Assembly: GCA_015075645.1 (NCBI GenBank)
Contig: JABTUF010000004.1
Span: 186,001 to 250,000 of the forward strand
Length of the DNA: 64,000 nucleotides
Direction: 5' to 3'
DNA from: Burkholderiales bacterium
GTDB taxonomy: Bacteria > Pseudomonadota > Gammaproteobacteria > Burkholderiales > Casimicrobiaceae
Shown: piece by piece, positions 35,223 to 44,813 of the stretch
Numbering within the stretch: position 1 is the stretch's first letter
Layout: every line of letters starts with the position of its first letter
The notes under the pieces: model-generated
Told to the model about the DNA's origin: nothing
What the model saw: only the letters and a program-made list of their open reading frames with translations
Databases searched by the model: none
Program-made: the position numbers and the translations under genes

Positions 35223-37988
35223 ATGCCCAGCACCACGCTTCGATCCGCCGCTGCCGCGATCGCCGCGCTCGCCCTCGCGGGCTGCGCCACGACCGCCGCG
35301 AGCCCCGAGGCGACGCCCGCCGAACCGCCGAAGTCCGCGTCCGCCGACGCCATGCGGAGCGGCGCACGCATTGCGCAGCCGGGCATGCCGCCGGGGGCGA
35401 ACGCCCGCCCGGCCGGCGCATCGCCTTCCTCGGCCGCCGCTCCGGGGAGCCCGCCGACGCCGCCCGCCCGACCGTTCGCGGATGTGATCAAGGACGCGAA
35501 GGAGTCGAGGGGCCTGTTCACGGTGTGGACGAAGGACGAGAAGGCGTGGATCGAGATCGCGCCCGACCAGTTCGGCAAACCGATGTTCTTCTCGGTCAAT
35601 CTCGAGACCGGCATCGGAGAGCGGTTCCTGTTCGGCGGGCTGATGGGCCGCTCCCATCTCGCGGAGTTCCGCAAGATCGGCAACACCGTGCAGCTCGTCG
35701 CGCGGAACGAGCACTACTTCGCGCAGCCGAAGACACCGGAGGCGATCGCGGTCGCCGAGGCGTTCTCCGACAGCCTGATCGCGTCCGCGCCGGTCGCCTC
35801 GCTGCCGCACCCCGAGCGCAAGACCGTGCTGGTCGAACTGAACGCGCTCCTGTTCGCCGACATCCCCGGCGCCTACGCAGCGCTCGACCGGGCCTACCGG
35901 CAGCCCTACGCGTTCGACGCGCGCAACAGCTCGATCGCGCGCACGCGCGCCTCGCCGGACGCGCTCGGCGTGCTGGTCAACGCGCACTACGCGCTGTCGC
36001 GTCTGGTGCAACCGCCGCCTGTGGCGACCCCCGGCGCGCCGGTCCCGAGCGTGCCGTCGACGCTGCCCGATCCGCGCAGCCTCTTCCTCGGATACCAGTA
36101 CAACCTGACGAAGCTCCCCGACGAGCCGATGCGCCCGCGCGCGGCCGACGCCCGCGTCGGCTTCTTCACTGTCGCGCGGTTCGACTACTCCGACAACCTC
36201 GCGCTCACGCCGCGGGTGAGCTTCGTGAAGCGCTGGCGCCTCGAGAAGAAGGATCCCTCGGCGGCGCTCTCCGAGCCGAAGCAGCCGATCGTGTTCTGGA
36301 TCGACCGCAACGTGCCGTTGCGCTACCGCGACACCATCGTCGCCGGCGTGCTGGAGTGGAACAAGGCGTTCGAGCGCATCGGGTTCAGGGACGCCGTGCA
36401 GGCGAAGATCCAGCCCGACGACGCCGACTTCGACACGCTCGACGCGCGCCACGCGTCGATCCGCTGGATGACGACCGCGCGGCCGGCGTTCGGCGGCATC
36501 GGACCGTCGCAGGCCGACCCGCGCACCGGCGAGATCCTCGACGCGGACGTCGGCATCGACCCGGTCCGGCTGCGCTTCGCGCGCTTCCGGCTCGCCGATT
36601 CCGCGGTGCCGTCGAAGGCGTCGCCGGCGTCGCCGCTCGGCTTCCCGCAAGGCCACGGCGAGGAGTGCATGATCGAGGACTTCATCGCCGAGGATCGCGG
36701 CTTCGCGGGCGACCTCCTCGCCGCGCGCGGCGTCATCGCCCCCGACAGTCCGCAGGCCGAAGCGTTCGTGCTCTCCGACCTGAAGGAGGTCATGATGCAC
36801 GAGGTCGGCCACGCGCTCGGGCTCACGCACAACTTCCGCGCCTCGACCGTCTACACGCAGGCGCAGTTGAACGACGCCGAGTTCACGCGCACGCACGGCA
36901 TCTCGGGCTCGGTGATGGAGTACACGCCGATCAACCTCGCGCTGCGCGACGAGCCGCAGGGGTCGCTGTCGATGACGACGCTCGGTCCCTACGACTACTG
37001 GGCGATCGAGTATGCGTACCGGCCGCTCGCCCCGGAGACCGAGCGTGAGGAACTCTCGAAGATCGCCGGGCGCAGCAACGAGCCGCTCCTCGCCTACGCC
37101 TACGACGACGAGTCGAATCTCGCGATCGACCCGGACGCCACGCCCGGCGACCTGGGGAGCGATCCGCTCGCCTTCGCGGCGCGCCGCATCGAACTCGCGA
37201 AGGAACTGTGGGAGCGCTGGGAGGCGAAGCCGCTCGCCCCGGGCGAGCCCTACGCCGCGCTCCGGCGCAACATCTCGCGCGGCATCACGCAGATGCGCGA
37301 GAGCGGCCAGCTCGCCGCCCGCTACATCGGCGGGACGAGCGTGCTGCGCGACGCCGCGGGTTCGGGGCGCACGCCGCTCAACCCGGTCGCGCCGGCGAAG
37401 CAGCGCGACGCCCTGAAGCTGATCGAGACCGGCGTGTTCGCCGCCGACAGCTTCCGCTTCCGGCCCGAGTTCCTGCGGAGCCTCTCGGTCGACTTCCTCG
37501 ACCGCGGCGATGTCTTCGATGTCGGGATCGCGTCCCCCGGCTTCGACTTCTCGCTGCCGATGCAGGTGCTCGCCGCGCACAAGGCGGTGCTCGACCGCGT
37601 GCTGGCCGACGCCGTCGCGCAGCGGCTCATCGACGCCGAGGGCAAGGTGGACCGCCCGGGCGAAGCGCTGCAACTCGCCGAGGTCTACGCGTCGCTGCAC
37701 CGCGCGATCTGGAGCGAGCTCAAGGGCTCGCGCGACATCCCGCCCATCCGCCGCAACCTGCAGCGCGAGCACGCCGCGCGCATCGCCAACGCGCTCGTGC
37801 GGCCGTCGCCGACGCTCCCCGCCGACGCGAAGGCCCTCCTGCGCGCCGAGGCGAAGGCGCTGCGCTCGGAGATCGCGGCCGCGGCGGCGAAGCCGGGCTG
37901 GACGCCTGCCGCCGCCGCCCACCTGGCCGAATGCCAGTCCGTACTCGACGAGGCGCTGAAGGCGCCGCTCCTGCGCTCGGGCGTCTGA
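35223..37988 (+). CDS. Zinc-dependent metzincin-like lipoprotein (DUF5117/DUF4953 type)
   Basis: A 921-residue predicted lipoprotein. The signal ends at the lipobox LALAGC (residue 20-21), followed by a proline/alanine-rich linker to about residue 85. The N-terminal half resembles DUF5118/DUF5117. The catalytic zinc motif HEVGHALGLTHN begins at about residue 526 (HExxHxxGxxH) and a Met-turn SVMEYTP follows about 40 residues later. The remaining 300 residues have no motif I can name. It is 31 bases after miaB and 16 bases before ybeZ, so cotranscription is likely. Expected to act in the periplasm or outer membrane; substrate unknown. Confidence 0.85.
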   Translation: MPSTTLRSAAAAIAALALAGCATTAASPEATPAEPPKSASADAMRSGARIAQPGMPPGANARPAGASPSSAAAPGSPPTPPARPFADVIKDAKESRGLFTVWTKDEKAWIEIAPDQFGKPMFFSVNLETGIGERFLFGGLMGRSHLAEFRKIGNTVQLVARNEHYFAQPKTPEAIAVAEAFSDSLIASAPVASLPHPERKTVLVELNALLFADIPGAYAALDRAYRQPYAFDARNSSIARTRASPDALGVLVNAHYALSRLVQPPPVATPGAPVPSVPSTLPDPRSLFLGYQYNLTKLPDEPMRPRAADARVGFFTVARFDYSDNLALTPRVSFVKRWRLEKKDPSAALSEPKQPIVFWIDRNVPLRYRDTIVAGVLEWNKAFERIGFRDAVQAKIQPDDADFDTLDARHASIRWMTTARPAFGGIGPSQADPRTGEILDADVGIDPVRLRFARFRLADSAVPSKASPASPLGFPQGHGEECMIEDFIAEDRGFAGDLLAARGVIAPDSPQAEAFVLSDLKEVMMHEVGHALGLTHNFRASTVYTQAQLNDAEFTRTHGISGSVMEYTPINLALRDEPQGSLSMTTLGPYDYWAIEYAYRPLAPETEREELSKIAGRSNEPLLAYAYDDESNLAIDPDATPGDLGSDPLAFAARRIELAKELWERWEAKPLAPGEPYAALRRNISRGITQMRESGQLAARYIGGTSVLRDAAGSGRTPLNPVAPAKQRDALKLIETGVFAADSFRFRPEFLRSLSVDFLDRGDVFDVGIASPGFDFSLPMQVLAAHKAVLDRVLADAVAQRLIDAEGKVDRPGEALQLAEVYASLHRAIWSELKGSRDIPPIRRNLQREHAARIANALVRPSPTLPADAKALLRAEAKALRSEIAAAAAKPGWTPAAAAHLAECQSVLDEALKAPLLRSGV

Positions 37989-38004
37989 CGCGGGGAACGA
38001 CGAC

Positions 38005-38973
38005 GTGGCCACCCGCCGATCGCCGCATTCGCTGACGCTCTCGCCGCTCGACAATCGCGCGCTCGCGAACCTGTGCGGGCCGCTCGACGTGAACCTGCGC
38101 CAGATCGAGGCCGCCTGCGATGTCGCCATCGCGCACCGCGGCGGCACGTTCACGATCTCCGGCGACCCGGACCGCGTCGCGCACGCGAGGACCGCGATCG
38201 AGCGCTTCTACGCCGCGGCGGAAAAGCCGCTCTCGGTCGACGACATCCAGCTCGGACTGGTCGAGATCGCGACGCGCGATTCGCGCGGATCGGCGGCCGG
38301 GGGCGATGACGACGGCCCCGCATTGCGCACGCGCCGCGCCGACCTGCACGGGCGCACGCCCAACCAGGTCGCCTATCTTTCCGCGATCGCCTCGCACGAC
38401 ATCACGTTCGGCATCGGTCCGGCCGGCACCGGCAAGACCTACCTCGCGGTCGCCTGCGCGGTCGACGCGCTCGAGCGCGACGCGGTGAAGCGCCTCGTGC
38501 TGGTGCGCCCCGCGGTCGAGGCGGGGGAGCGCCTGGGGTTCCTGCCGGGCGACCTCGCGCAGAAGGTCGATCCGTACCTGCGCCCGCTCTACGACGCGCT
38601 CTACGACCTGATGGGCTTCGACAAGGTGTCGAAGCTCTTCGAGCGCCAGACGATCGAGATCGCGCCGCTCGCCTACATGCGGGGGCGCACGCTGAACCAC
38701 AGCTTCATCATCCTCGACGAGGCGCAGAACACCACGCCCGAGCAGATGAAGATGTTCCTGACCCGCATCGGCTTCGGCACGCGCGCCGTCATCACCGGCG
38801 ACGTCACGCAGATCGACCTCGCCCGCGGCAGCAAGAGCGGGCTCGTGGAGTCCGCCCGCATTCTGAAGGACGTGCGCGGGCTCGCGTTCTGCCGCTTCAC
38901 CAGCGCGGACGTCGTTCGCCATCCGCTGGTGCAGAAGATCATCGATGCCTACGAGCGCGACGCGCCCGGCTAG
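38005..38973 (+). CDS. ybeZ: PhoH-like ATPase
   Basis: A 322-residue PhoH-family P-loop protein associated with YbeY and ribosome/RNA quality control. The Walker A is [17 protein letters not shown] (about residue 135) and the Walker B is [19 protein letters not shown] (about 233). An N-terminal KH-like region ([23 protein letters not shown]) is typical of YbeZ. GTG is the start. Its end overlaps ybeY by 29 bases in another frame, indicating coupling. Confidence 0.95.
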   Translation: MATRRSPHSLTLSPLDNRALANLCGPLDVNLRQIEAACDVAIAHRGGTFTISGDPDRVAHARTAIERFYAAAEKPLSVDDIQLGLVEIATRDSRGSAAGGDDDGPALRTRRADLHGRTPNQVAYLSAIASHDITFGIGPAGTGKTYLAVACAVDALERDAVKRLVLVRPAVEAGERLGFLPGDLAQKVDPYLRPLYDALYDLMGFDKVSKLFERQTIEIAPLAYMRGRTLNHSFIILDEAQNTTPEQMKMFLTRIGFGTRAVITGDVTQIDLARGSKSGLVESARILKDVRGLAFCRFTSADVVRHPLVQKIIDAYERDAPG

Positions 38974-39427
38974 ACGCGCGCGCGAGGCGCGGCGGCTCGC
39001 GTTCACGGTGCAGTACGCGGTCGCGCGAACGGGGCTGCCGGTGCCCGCGACGCTCAGGCGCTGGGCGACCGCCGCGCTGGAACGCGACCTGCGCGCGACG
39101 CTGCGCTTCGTCGGCGCGGCCGAGGGGCGCACGCTCAACGCCGTCTACCGCGGCAAGGACCACGCGACCAACGTGCTCACCTTCGTGTACGATGACACCG
39201 TCCCGCTCGCGGGGGACATCGTGCTCTGCGTTCCGGTCCTCCGGCGCGAAGCGCGCTCGGGCGGGAAGACCCTGCGCGCGCATTGCGCCCACCTCGTCGT
39301 GCACGGCATGCTGCATCTGCAAGGCCACGACCACATGAAGCCGCGGGAAGCCGCGCGCATGGAGGCGCGCGAGTCCGCCATCCTCGCCGGGCTCGGCTAC
39401 GCCGACCCCTACGCACCGGGACGTTGA
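38945..39427 (+). CDS. ybeY: Endoribonuclease YbeY
   Basis: A 160-residue UPF0054 metalloprotein needed for 16S rRNA 3'-end processing and ribosome quality control. The zinc motif HGMLHLQGHDH (about residue 120) carries the three histidines, and NVLTFVYDD is the conserved substrate-groove strand. An arginine-rich N-terminal stretch ([12 protein letters not shown]) precedes the core. The ATG lies within the end of ybeZ; the overlap may couple their translation. Confidence 0.94.
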   Translation: MPTSATRPARRAREARRLAFTVQYAVARTGLPVPATLRRWATAALERDLRATLRFVGAAEGRTLNAVYRGKDHATNVLTFVYDDTVPLAGDIVLCVPVLRREARSGGKTLRAHCAHLVVHGMLHLQGHDHMKPREAARMEARESAILAGLGYADPYAPGR

Positions 39428-39432
39428 CCGCG

Positions 39433-40305
39433 ATGGCACGCCCGCTCCCCGATCCCGACGAAGCCGACGAGGCGCGACCCTCGCTCCTCGAGCGGCTGAC
39501 CGCGCTGATCACGCGCGAGCCCGAGGACCGGCAGGAACTCGTCGAACTGCTGCGCGGCGCGTTCGAGCGCCGCCTGCTCGACGCCGACGCGCTGTCGATG
39601 ATCGAGGGCGTGCTGAACGTCTCCGAGATGACGGTGCGCGACGTGATGATCCCGCGCTCGCAGATGGACTGCGTGTCGATGGACGACGAGCCCGCCGCGT
39701 TCATCCCGTTCGTGCTCGAGACGCGGCACTCGCGCTTTCCGGTGGTCGGGGAGAGCAAGGACGACGTCGTCGGCATCCTGCTCGCGAAGGAGCTCCTCAG
39801 CTACTACCGCAACCCCGAGAGCTTCAGCCTGCGCGACACGCTGCGCCCCGCGGTGTTCGTGCCGGAGTCCAAGCGCCTCAACGTGCTGCTGCGCGAGTTC
39901 CGCAGCAACCGCAACCACATCGCGATCGTCGTCGACGAGTACGGCGGCGTGTCGGGGCTGGTCACGATCGAGGACGTGCTCGAGCAGATCGTCGGCGACA
40001 TCGAGGACGAGTACGACTTCGACGAGACCGAGGACAACGTCATCGCCGAGGGCGGCGGGCGCTTCCGCGTCAAGGCGCAGACCGAGGTCGCCGACTTCAA
40101 CGCCCGCTTCGGCAGCCAGCTCGCCGACGACGCGGTCGACACGGTCGGCGGTCTCGTCGTCCACGCGTTCGGCCGGCTGCCCAAGCGGGGCGATACGGTG
40201 ACGATCGGCGAGTTCCGCTTCCGCATCGTGCGCGCCGACAGTCGGCGCATCCACACGCTGCAGGTCGAGAAGATCGCGGCGGCGCCCGACGCGAAGGAAA
40301 AGTAG
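39433..40305 (+). CDS. corC: CBS-pair CorC/HlyC-domain protein
   Basis: A 290-residue cytosolic protein (CorC/YbeX) linked to Mg/Co efflux and ribosome function. Two CBS domains span about residues 65-190 (VRDVMIPRSQMDCV, SRFPVVGESKDDVVGILLAKELL and the second with VDEYGGVSGLVTIEDVLEQIVGDIEDEYD). The C-terminal CorC_HlyC domain ends RRIHTLQVEKI. ATG is 5 bases after the ybeY stop. Its stop codon (TAG) lies inside the first base triplet of a repeat element that extends into lnt. Confidence 0.94.
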   Translation: MARPLPDPDEADEARPSLLERLTALITREPEDRQELVELLRGAFERRLLDADALSMIEGVLNVSEMTVRDVMIPRSQMDCVSMDDEPAAFIPFVLETRHSRFPVVGESKDDVVGILLAKELLSYYRNPESFSLRDTLRPAVFVPESKRLNVLLREFRSNRNHIAIVVDEYGGVSGLVTIEDVLEQIVGDIEDEYDFDETEDNVIAEGGGRFRVKAQTEVADFNARFGSQLADDAVDTVGGLVVHAFGRLPKRGDTVTIGEFRFRIVRADSRRIHTLQVEKIAAAPDAKEK

Positions 40306-40365
40306 GGTCAGACTCGACTTTCCCGAACTTCACCATCCCACCATCGGAAAGTCGCGTCTGACCCT
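40304..40365. repeat. Inverted-repeat element at the corC-lnt junction
   Basis: Two 20-base arms, AGGGTCAGACTCGACTTTCC (40304-40323) and its near-perfect reverse complement (40346-40365, one mismatch), are separated by 22 bases. It covers the last two bases of the corC stop codon and runs into the start region of lnt. GGTCAGA...TTTTCC-like inverted repeats of this type recur in betaproteobacterial genomes; I see only one copy here. It could also act as a strong RNA hairpin. Confidence 0.75.
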
Positions 40366-41869
40366 CCTGTCCCTCGCCGCCTTCGCCGGTGCCCTCACGG
40401 TCTTCGGGTTCGCGCCCTTCGGCGCCGCGCTGCTGCCGATCGCCACGCTCGCGCTGCTGTTCCTGCTGTGGCGCGATGCGCCCACGCCTCGTCGCGCGGC
40501 CGCGCTCGGGTTCGCGTTCGGGCTGGGACTCTTCGGCGCGGGCGTCTCGTGGATCTACGTCGCGTTGCAGACCTTCGGCGGGATGCCCTCACCGCTCGCC
40601 GCGCTCGGCATCGCGGGCTTCTGCGCGTACCTCGCGCTGTGGCCCGCACTCGCGGGATGGGCGGTCGCGCGCGCCGCGCCGGCCGGATCCGCCGCCCGTC
40701 TCGCCGCCGCCGCCGGCGCGTGGACGCTCGCCGAGTGGCTGCGCGGCTTCGTGCTCACCGGTTTCCAGTGGCTCTCGGTCGGCCACGCCGAACTCCCCGG
40801 CAGCAGCCTCGCGGGGTACGCGCCGGTCGGCGGCATCTTCCTCGTGTCGCTCGCCGTGGCTGCCGTCGCGGCGTTCGCCGCGCTCGCGATCGAGCGGCTC
40901 GCCGCGTCGCGCCGCTCGCGGGCGGCGCTCGTGCTGCCGCTCTCGGGCATCGTGGCGATCTTCGCCGCCGGCGCGCTCCTCGACCGCATTGCCTGGACGA
41001 CGCCGAACGCCACGCCGTTGGCGGTGACGCTGGTGCAGGGCAACATCCCGCAGGAGCAGAAGTTCGATCCGGACCTGCGCGAACGGGCGTTTCGCCTCTA
41101 CACCGGCCTCGTCGCGGCGAGCGAAGGGAAGCTCGTCGTGCTGCCCGAGAGCGCGTTCCCGGTGTTCGCGCACCAGGTGCCGGAGGCGACGATCGACGCG
41201 ATCGCCTCGACGATGCGCGCGCGCGGCGGCGACGCGCTCCTCGGCGTCTTCATCGCGCTGCCCCCCGCCGCCGGCGAATCGGGACCGAGGCTGCACAACA
41301 GCGTCGTGTCGCTCGGATCCTCCGACACGCAGGTGTACCGCAAGCGCCACCTCGTGCCGTTCGGCGAGACGATTCCCGCCAAGGGCATCCTCGGGCCGCT
41401 GATCGAAAGCGTGCTCGCGATTCCGCTGTCGGACCAGGCCGCCGGTCCCGCGGACCAGGCGCCGCTCGCGCTGGCGGGCGAGAAGGTGCTCGTCAACATC
41501 TGCTACGAGGACGCGTTCGGCTCGGAACTCGCGCGCTGGGCGCGCGGCTCGACGCTGCTCGTCAACGTGACCAACGACGCGTGGTACGGCCGCTCGATCG
41601 GCCCGTGGCAGCACGCGCAGATCGCGGCGATGCGCGCGAAGGAGACCGGCCGGCCGATGCTCCGCGCGACCAACACCGGCATCACCGGCGTCATCGACGC
41701 GGACGGCACGCCGCGCGTGCACCTGCCGTGGTTCCGCCGCGGCCTCCTCGAAACGCAGGTGACCGGCCGCAGCGGCGACACGCCGTTCATGCGCTACGGC
41801 GATGCGATCGCGGCGGGCCTCGCCGCGATCGTGCTCGCCGCGGCGTTCGCGCTCGGGCGCCGCCGGTAG
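40358..41869 (+). CDS. lnt: Apolipoprotein N-acyltransferase
   Basis: About 503 residues if started at CTG 40358, close to the family's 510-540. N-terminal membrane helices include LAAFAGALTVFGFAPFGAALL and LGFAFGLGLFGAGVSWIYVAL. The nitrilase domain carries the triad: Glu in VVLPESAFPVF, Lys in RKRHLVPFGE and Cys in VNICYEDAFG. It N-acylates lipoproteins at the inner membrane. The first ATG/GTG/TTG in frame is TTG 40565, which would delete the conserved first helices. CTG 40358, 6 bases after GGAAAG, is the best available start and lies inside the repeat arm. The C-terminal region after 40565 is secure; the start is not. Confidence 0.88.
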   Translation: MTLLSLAAFAGALTVFGFAPFGAALLPIATLALLFLLWRDAPTPRRAAALGFAFGLGLFGAGVSWIYVALQTFGGMPSPLAALGIAGFCAYLALWPALAGWAVARAAPAGSAARLAAAAGAWTLAEWLRGFVLTGFQWLSVGHAELPGSSLAGYAPVGGIFLVSLAVAAVAAFAALAIERLAASRRSRAALVLPLSGIVAIFAAGALLDRIAWTTPNATPLAVTLVQGNIPQEQKFDPDLRERAFRLYTGLVAASEGKLVVLPESAFPVFAHQVPEATIDAIASTMRARGGDALLGVFIALPPAAGESGPRLHNSVVSLGSSDTQVYRKRHLVPFGETIPAKGILGPLIESVLAIPLSDQAAGPADQAPLALAGEKVLVNICYEDAFGSELARWARGSTLLVNVTNDAWYGRSIGPWQHAQIAAMRAKETGRPMLRATNTGITGVIDADGTPRVHLPWFRRGLLETQVTGRSGDTPFMRYGDAIAAGLAAIVLAAAFALGRRR

Positions 41870-41900
41870 CGCGCGGCGGGCGCGCTCCGGTCCGGGCGCG

Positions 41901-43478
41901 TCACTTCTCCTCGAGATAGTCGTCGTCGACGTTGATCGCCCAGAGGTTCGCCTTGTCGGTGCGGCCCGAGGCGATGTTCTCGACCGCCGCCTTCGCGGTC
42001 AGCATCGAGTGGTCCTGGTTGTTGTAACGGTGCATGCCGTTGCGCCCGACGAGGAACAGGTTCGGAATCGCGTCGAGCCAGGCGCGCACGACGCCGAAGT
42101 GCTCGTAGGCGCCGACGTAGGCCGGATACGCCTTCGGCACGCGGACGACGACGCCGTCGAGGACGTCCGCCGAGACCACGAGTCCGATCTGCTGCAACTC
42201 GCGCTTCGCGAGCGCGACGAGCCCCGCGTCGGATTGCGACCAGAGGTCGTCGCCCTCGGTGCAGAAGTACTCGAGCCCGAGCCAGACGCTCTCCGGATCC
42301 GGCACGAGTCCGGGACTCCAGTTGTTGAACACCTGCAGCCGCCCGAGCCGCACGTCGGGCTCCTGGATGTAGATCCAGTTGTCCGGCGGCATCACGGTGT
42401 CGCCGCGTCCCACGCGCTCGCCGATCGCCGCGGTGCGCACGACGAGACCCACCACGATGAAATCGCGGTACGGGAGCCGCGCGGCGATCGCGCGCACCTC
42501 GGCGGGCGCGGGCGGGTCGAGCCGCTCGACCAGGTCCTTCACCGGCATCGACGAGATCGCGTAGTCGCAGGTGCGGGTCTCGACGGCACCGGACGCCGCG
42601 TCGCGCACGTCGACCGCGACGACGCGCCCGTCGCGCAGCACGATGCGCTCGACCGGCCGCTCGAACTCGATGCGCCCGCCGCGCTCGCGCACCTGCCGCG
42701 CCACCTCCTCCCAGAGCTGGCCGGGGCCGTACTTCGGGTAGAGGAAGCGCTCGATGAGGCTCGTGTGCGCGGTCTTCGGCGCGAGACCGAGCGCGCGCTG
42801 CGCCGCGTGCACGAGCGCGCGCGTGAGCGACAGGCCCTTGATGCGCTGGGCACCCCAGGCGGCGCTGATTCCCGTGCAGGGCACCCCCCAGACCTTCTCG
42901 GTGTACGACTTGAAGAAGGTCTCGTAGAGTTCGCGCCCGAAGCGGTTGACGAGGAAGTCCTCGAGATTGTGCTCGGGCGTGCGCGGAAACGCATGCGCGC
43001 GCAGGTAGGAGAAGCCCGCGCGCATCGAGCGGACCACGCCGAGGTTCAGGATCGTGCGCAGGTCGAGCCGGATCGGGTAGTCGAAGAACCGCCGCCGGTG
43101 GTAGATGCGCGACAGGCGGTTTCGCACCAGCATCACCCGATCCGGATCCGCCGGTGCCCGCGTCACCTCGACGTCGCGCTCCTGCGCGCGGTAGGCGATG
43201 CGCAGCCGCGCGCCCTCTTCGGCGGCTTCGGGGTCGATCGGCAGGATCGCCTGCCACCAGTCCATCACCCAGTCGGAGCGCGAGAAGAAGCGGTGCCCGC
43301 CCAGGTCCATCCGGTAGCCGTGGTGGTTCACGGTGCGCGACAGCCCCCCGACGACATCGGTCGCCTCGACCACCAGCGGCGTCACCTGGGTGTGCCGCAA
43401 GAGTTCGAGCGCCGCCGTCAGGCCGGCGGGACCGGCGCCGATGACGATCGCGGACGCGGGGGACGATGAAGCAGCCAA
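41901..43478 (-). CDS. FAD-dependent oxidoreductase, UDP-galactopyranose mutase/amine-oxidase-like
   Basis: A flavoprotein of about 525 residues. The dinucleotide motif is [18 protein letters not shown] near the N-terminus, followed by [24 protein letters not shown], the GG-motif of the amine-oxidase/UGM/carotenoid-desaturase superfamily. The C-terminus has [21 protein letters not shown]. Such proteins occur in surface-polysaccharide loci, consistent with the glycosyltransferase genes next to it. The start is uncertain: TTG 43478 gives a normal leader, while a GTG at 43556 would add 26 residues. A TATACT at 43512-43507 lies between these options and would favour the shorter form. Divergent from the membrane-protein pair. 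Confidence 0.78.
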   Translation of the reverse strand: MAASSSPASAIVIGAGPAGLTAALELLRHTQVTPLVVEATDVVGGLSRTVNHHGYRMDLGGHRFFSRSDWVMDWWQAILPIDPEAAEEGARLRIAYRAQERDVEVTRAPADPDRVMLVRNRLSRIYHRRRFFDYPIRLDLRTILNLGVVRSMRAGFSYLRAHAFPRTPEHNLEDFLVNRFGRELYETFFKSYTEKVWGVPCTGISAAWGAQRIKGLSLTRALVHAAQRALGLAPKTAHTSLIERFLYPKYGPGQLWEEVARQVRERGGRIEFERPVERIVLRDGRVVAVDVRDAASGAVETRTCDYAISSMPVKDLVERLDPPAPAEVRAIAARLPYRDFIVVGLVVRTAAIGERVGRGDTVMPPDNWIYIQEPDVRLGRLQVFNNWSPGLVPDPESVWLGLEYFCTEGDDLWSQSDAGLVALAKRELQQIGLVVSADVLDGVVVRVPKAYPAYVGAYEHFGVVRAWLDAIPNLFLVGRNGMHRYNNQDHSMLTAKAAVENIASGRTDKANLWAINVDDDYLEEK

Positions 43479-43604
43479 GAGTGGGCGGCGAGAAGCGCGG
43501 ACGCGAAGTATATCGACGACAGGTCCGATACGGCCGCTCCCGGGCCACGACAACACCGCGGGCTGCGCTAGACTCGGCGGGCCGCGCCCGCCCCGGAGCC
43601 CCGC

Positions 43605-44813
43605 TTGCCCGACACCGTCGTCGTCGCGACCTCAGCCGATCGCCGCGGGAGCCCGGCTCGGCTCGCGCTGGTGTTCGCAGTGGCGTTCGTCGTCGCGCTC
43701 GCCGGCGCGGTGACGCTGAAAGCCGGGCCCAAGTTGACGGCCGGGCAGGAGACGATCGGCGTTCCGGCGAGCGCGATGCAGGTGGTGCGCGGCCGCGGGC
43801 ACCAGGAGGGCGATCGCCTCGTGCTCGACGGCCTCGACGCCGAACGTACCGCGGTGGCGTTCGCCACGACGACCCCGTTCGCGGCCGCCGACTACACGCG
43901 CGCGGTCTGGCGTCTCTCCGCCGCCGCGCCGCCGGGCGCCCAGTTGGGCATGGTGTGGCGCACGCGCGAGGAGCCGCGTCGCACGTTCACGCTGCCGCTC
44001 GAGACCACCCGCGGCTCGATCGAAGTCGACCTTTCGGGCCAGCCGGGCTGGAAGGGAACCATCGTCGCCGTCGGGCTCGGCGTGCGTGGCGCGCTCGATG
44101 CTCCGTTGCTGATCGAGGCGTTCGAGGTCCGCTCGAACGCATGGACCACGACGCTCGCCGACGTGCTGCGCGACTGGAGCGAATCCCCGTACGGCGAACA
44201 TCGCACCGCCATCGCGCAACTGAGCTTCGAGGAACGCCACGTCGCCCCGTTTGTCGCCGTCGTCGCGGCGGCGCTCGCGCTCGCGCTGGCGTGGCTCGCG
44301 TTCCGGGGCTGGCGGCGCGGGACGCCGGTGGCCTCGTGGGCATTCGCGGCGCTCTTCCTCGCGGCGTGGCTCGCGGTCGACCTGCGCTGGCAGACGCTGA
44401 TGTGGCGCGAGCACGCCGCCGCATGGTCCGCATTCGCCGGCAAGCCGCTCGACGGCAAGCTCGCCTCGATGGGCGACGCGGCGATCTTCGAGGTCGCCCG
44501 CAAGGTCCGCGACGCGCCGCGGCCGCGCGACGCACGCATCCTCGTCGTCGCCGACAGCAGCCACCTGCGCCAGCGCGTCGCGTGGTTCCTCTACCCCGAG
44601 AACGCGTACGCGCCCTCGGATCTCCAATTGCGCGGCGCGCGCCTCGCCCCCGGGCAGCTTCGCGCCGGCGACCAGGTCCTCCTGTTGCTCACGCGCGCGA
44701 TCGCCTGGGACCGCGACCGGCACCTGCTGGTGTGGCCCGACGGCGCGACGCGCGCGGGGCGCGAGATCCTCTCCGATGGGCCCTCGCTCTCGCTCGTCGA
44801 GGTCGCGCCGTGA
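43605..44813 (+). CDS. Membrane protein of unknown function, probable surface-glycan system
   Basis: I do not recognise the family. The 402-residue protein has one N-terminal membrane helix ([19 protein letters not shown]), an extracytoplasmic beta-rich stretch to about residue 205, then two helices ([21 protein letters not shown] and [18 protein letters not shown]) and a soluble C-terminal domain with [24 protein letters not shown]. The start codon is TTG. It overlaps the next membrane protein by 4 bases (GTGA), so the two probably act together. Confidence 0.72.
   Translation: MPDTVVVATSADRRGSPARLALVFAVAFVVALAGAVTLKAGPKLTAGQETIGVPASAMQVVRGRGHQEGDRLVLDGLDAERTAVAFATTTPFAAADYTRAVWRLSAAAPPGAQLGMVWRTREEPRRTFTLPLETTRGSIEVDLSGQPGWKGTIVAVGLGVRGALDAPLLIEAFEVRSNAWTTTLADVLRDWSESPYGEHRTAIAQLSFEERHVAPFVAVVAAALALALAWLAFRGWRRGTPVASWAFAALFLAAWLAVDLRWQTLMWREHAAAWSAFAGKPLDGKLASMGDAAIFEVARKVRDAPRPRDARILVVADSSHLRQRVAWFLYPENAYAPSDLQLRGARLAPGQLRAGDQVLLLLTRAIAWDRDRHLLVWPDGATRAGREILSDGPSLSLVEVAP

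Noticed and set aside
40565..41869. Shorter Lnt starting at TTG 40565
   Set aside because: It would remove the first membrane helices with FAPFG and GFAFGLGLFGAG, which belong to Lnt; kept as part of a longer gene with an unusual start.
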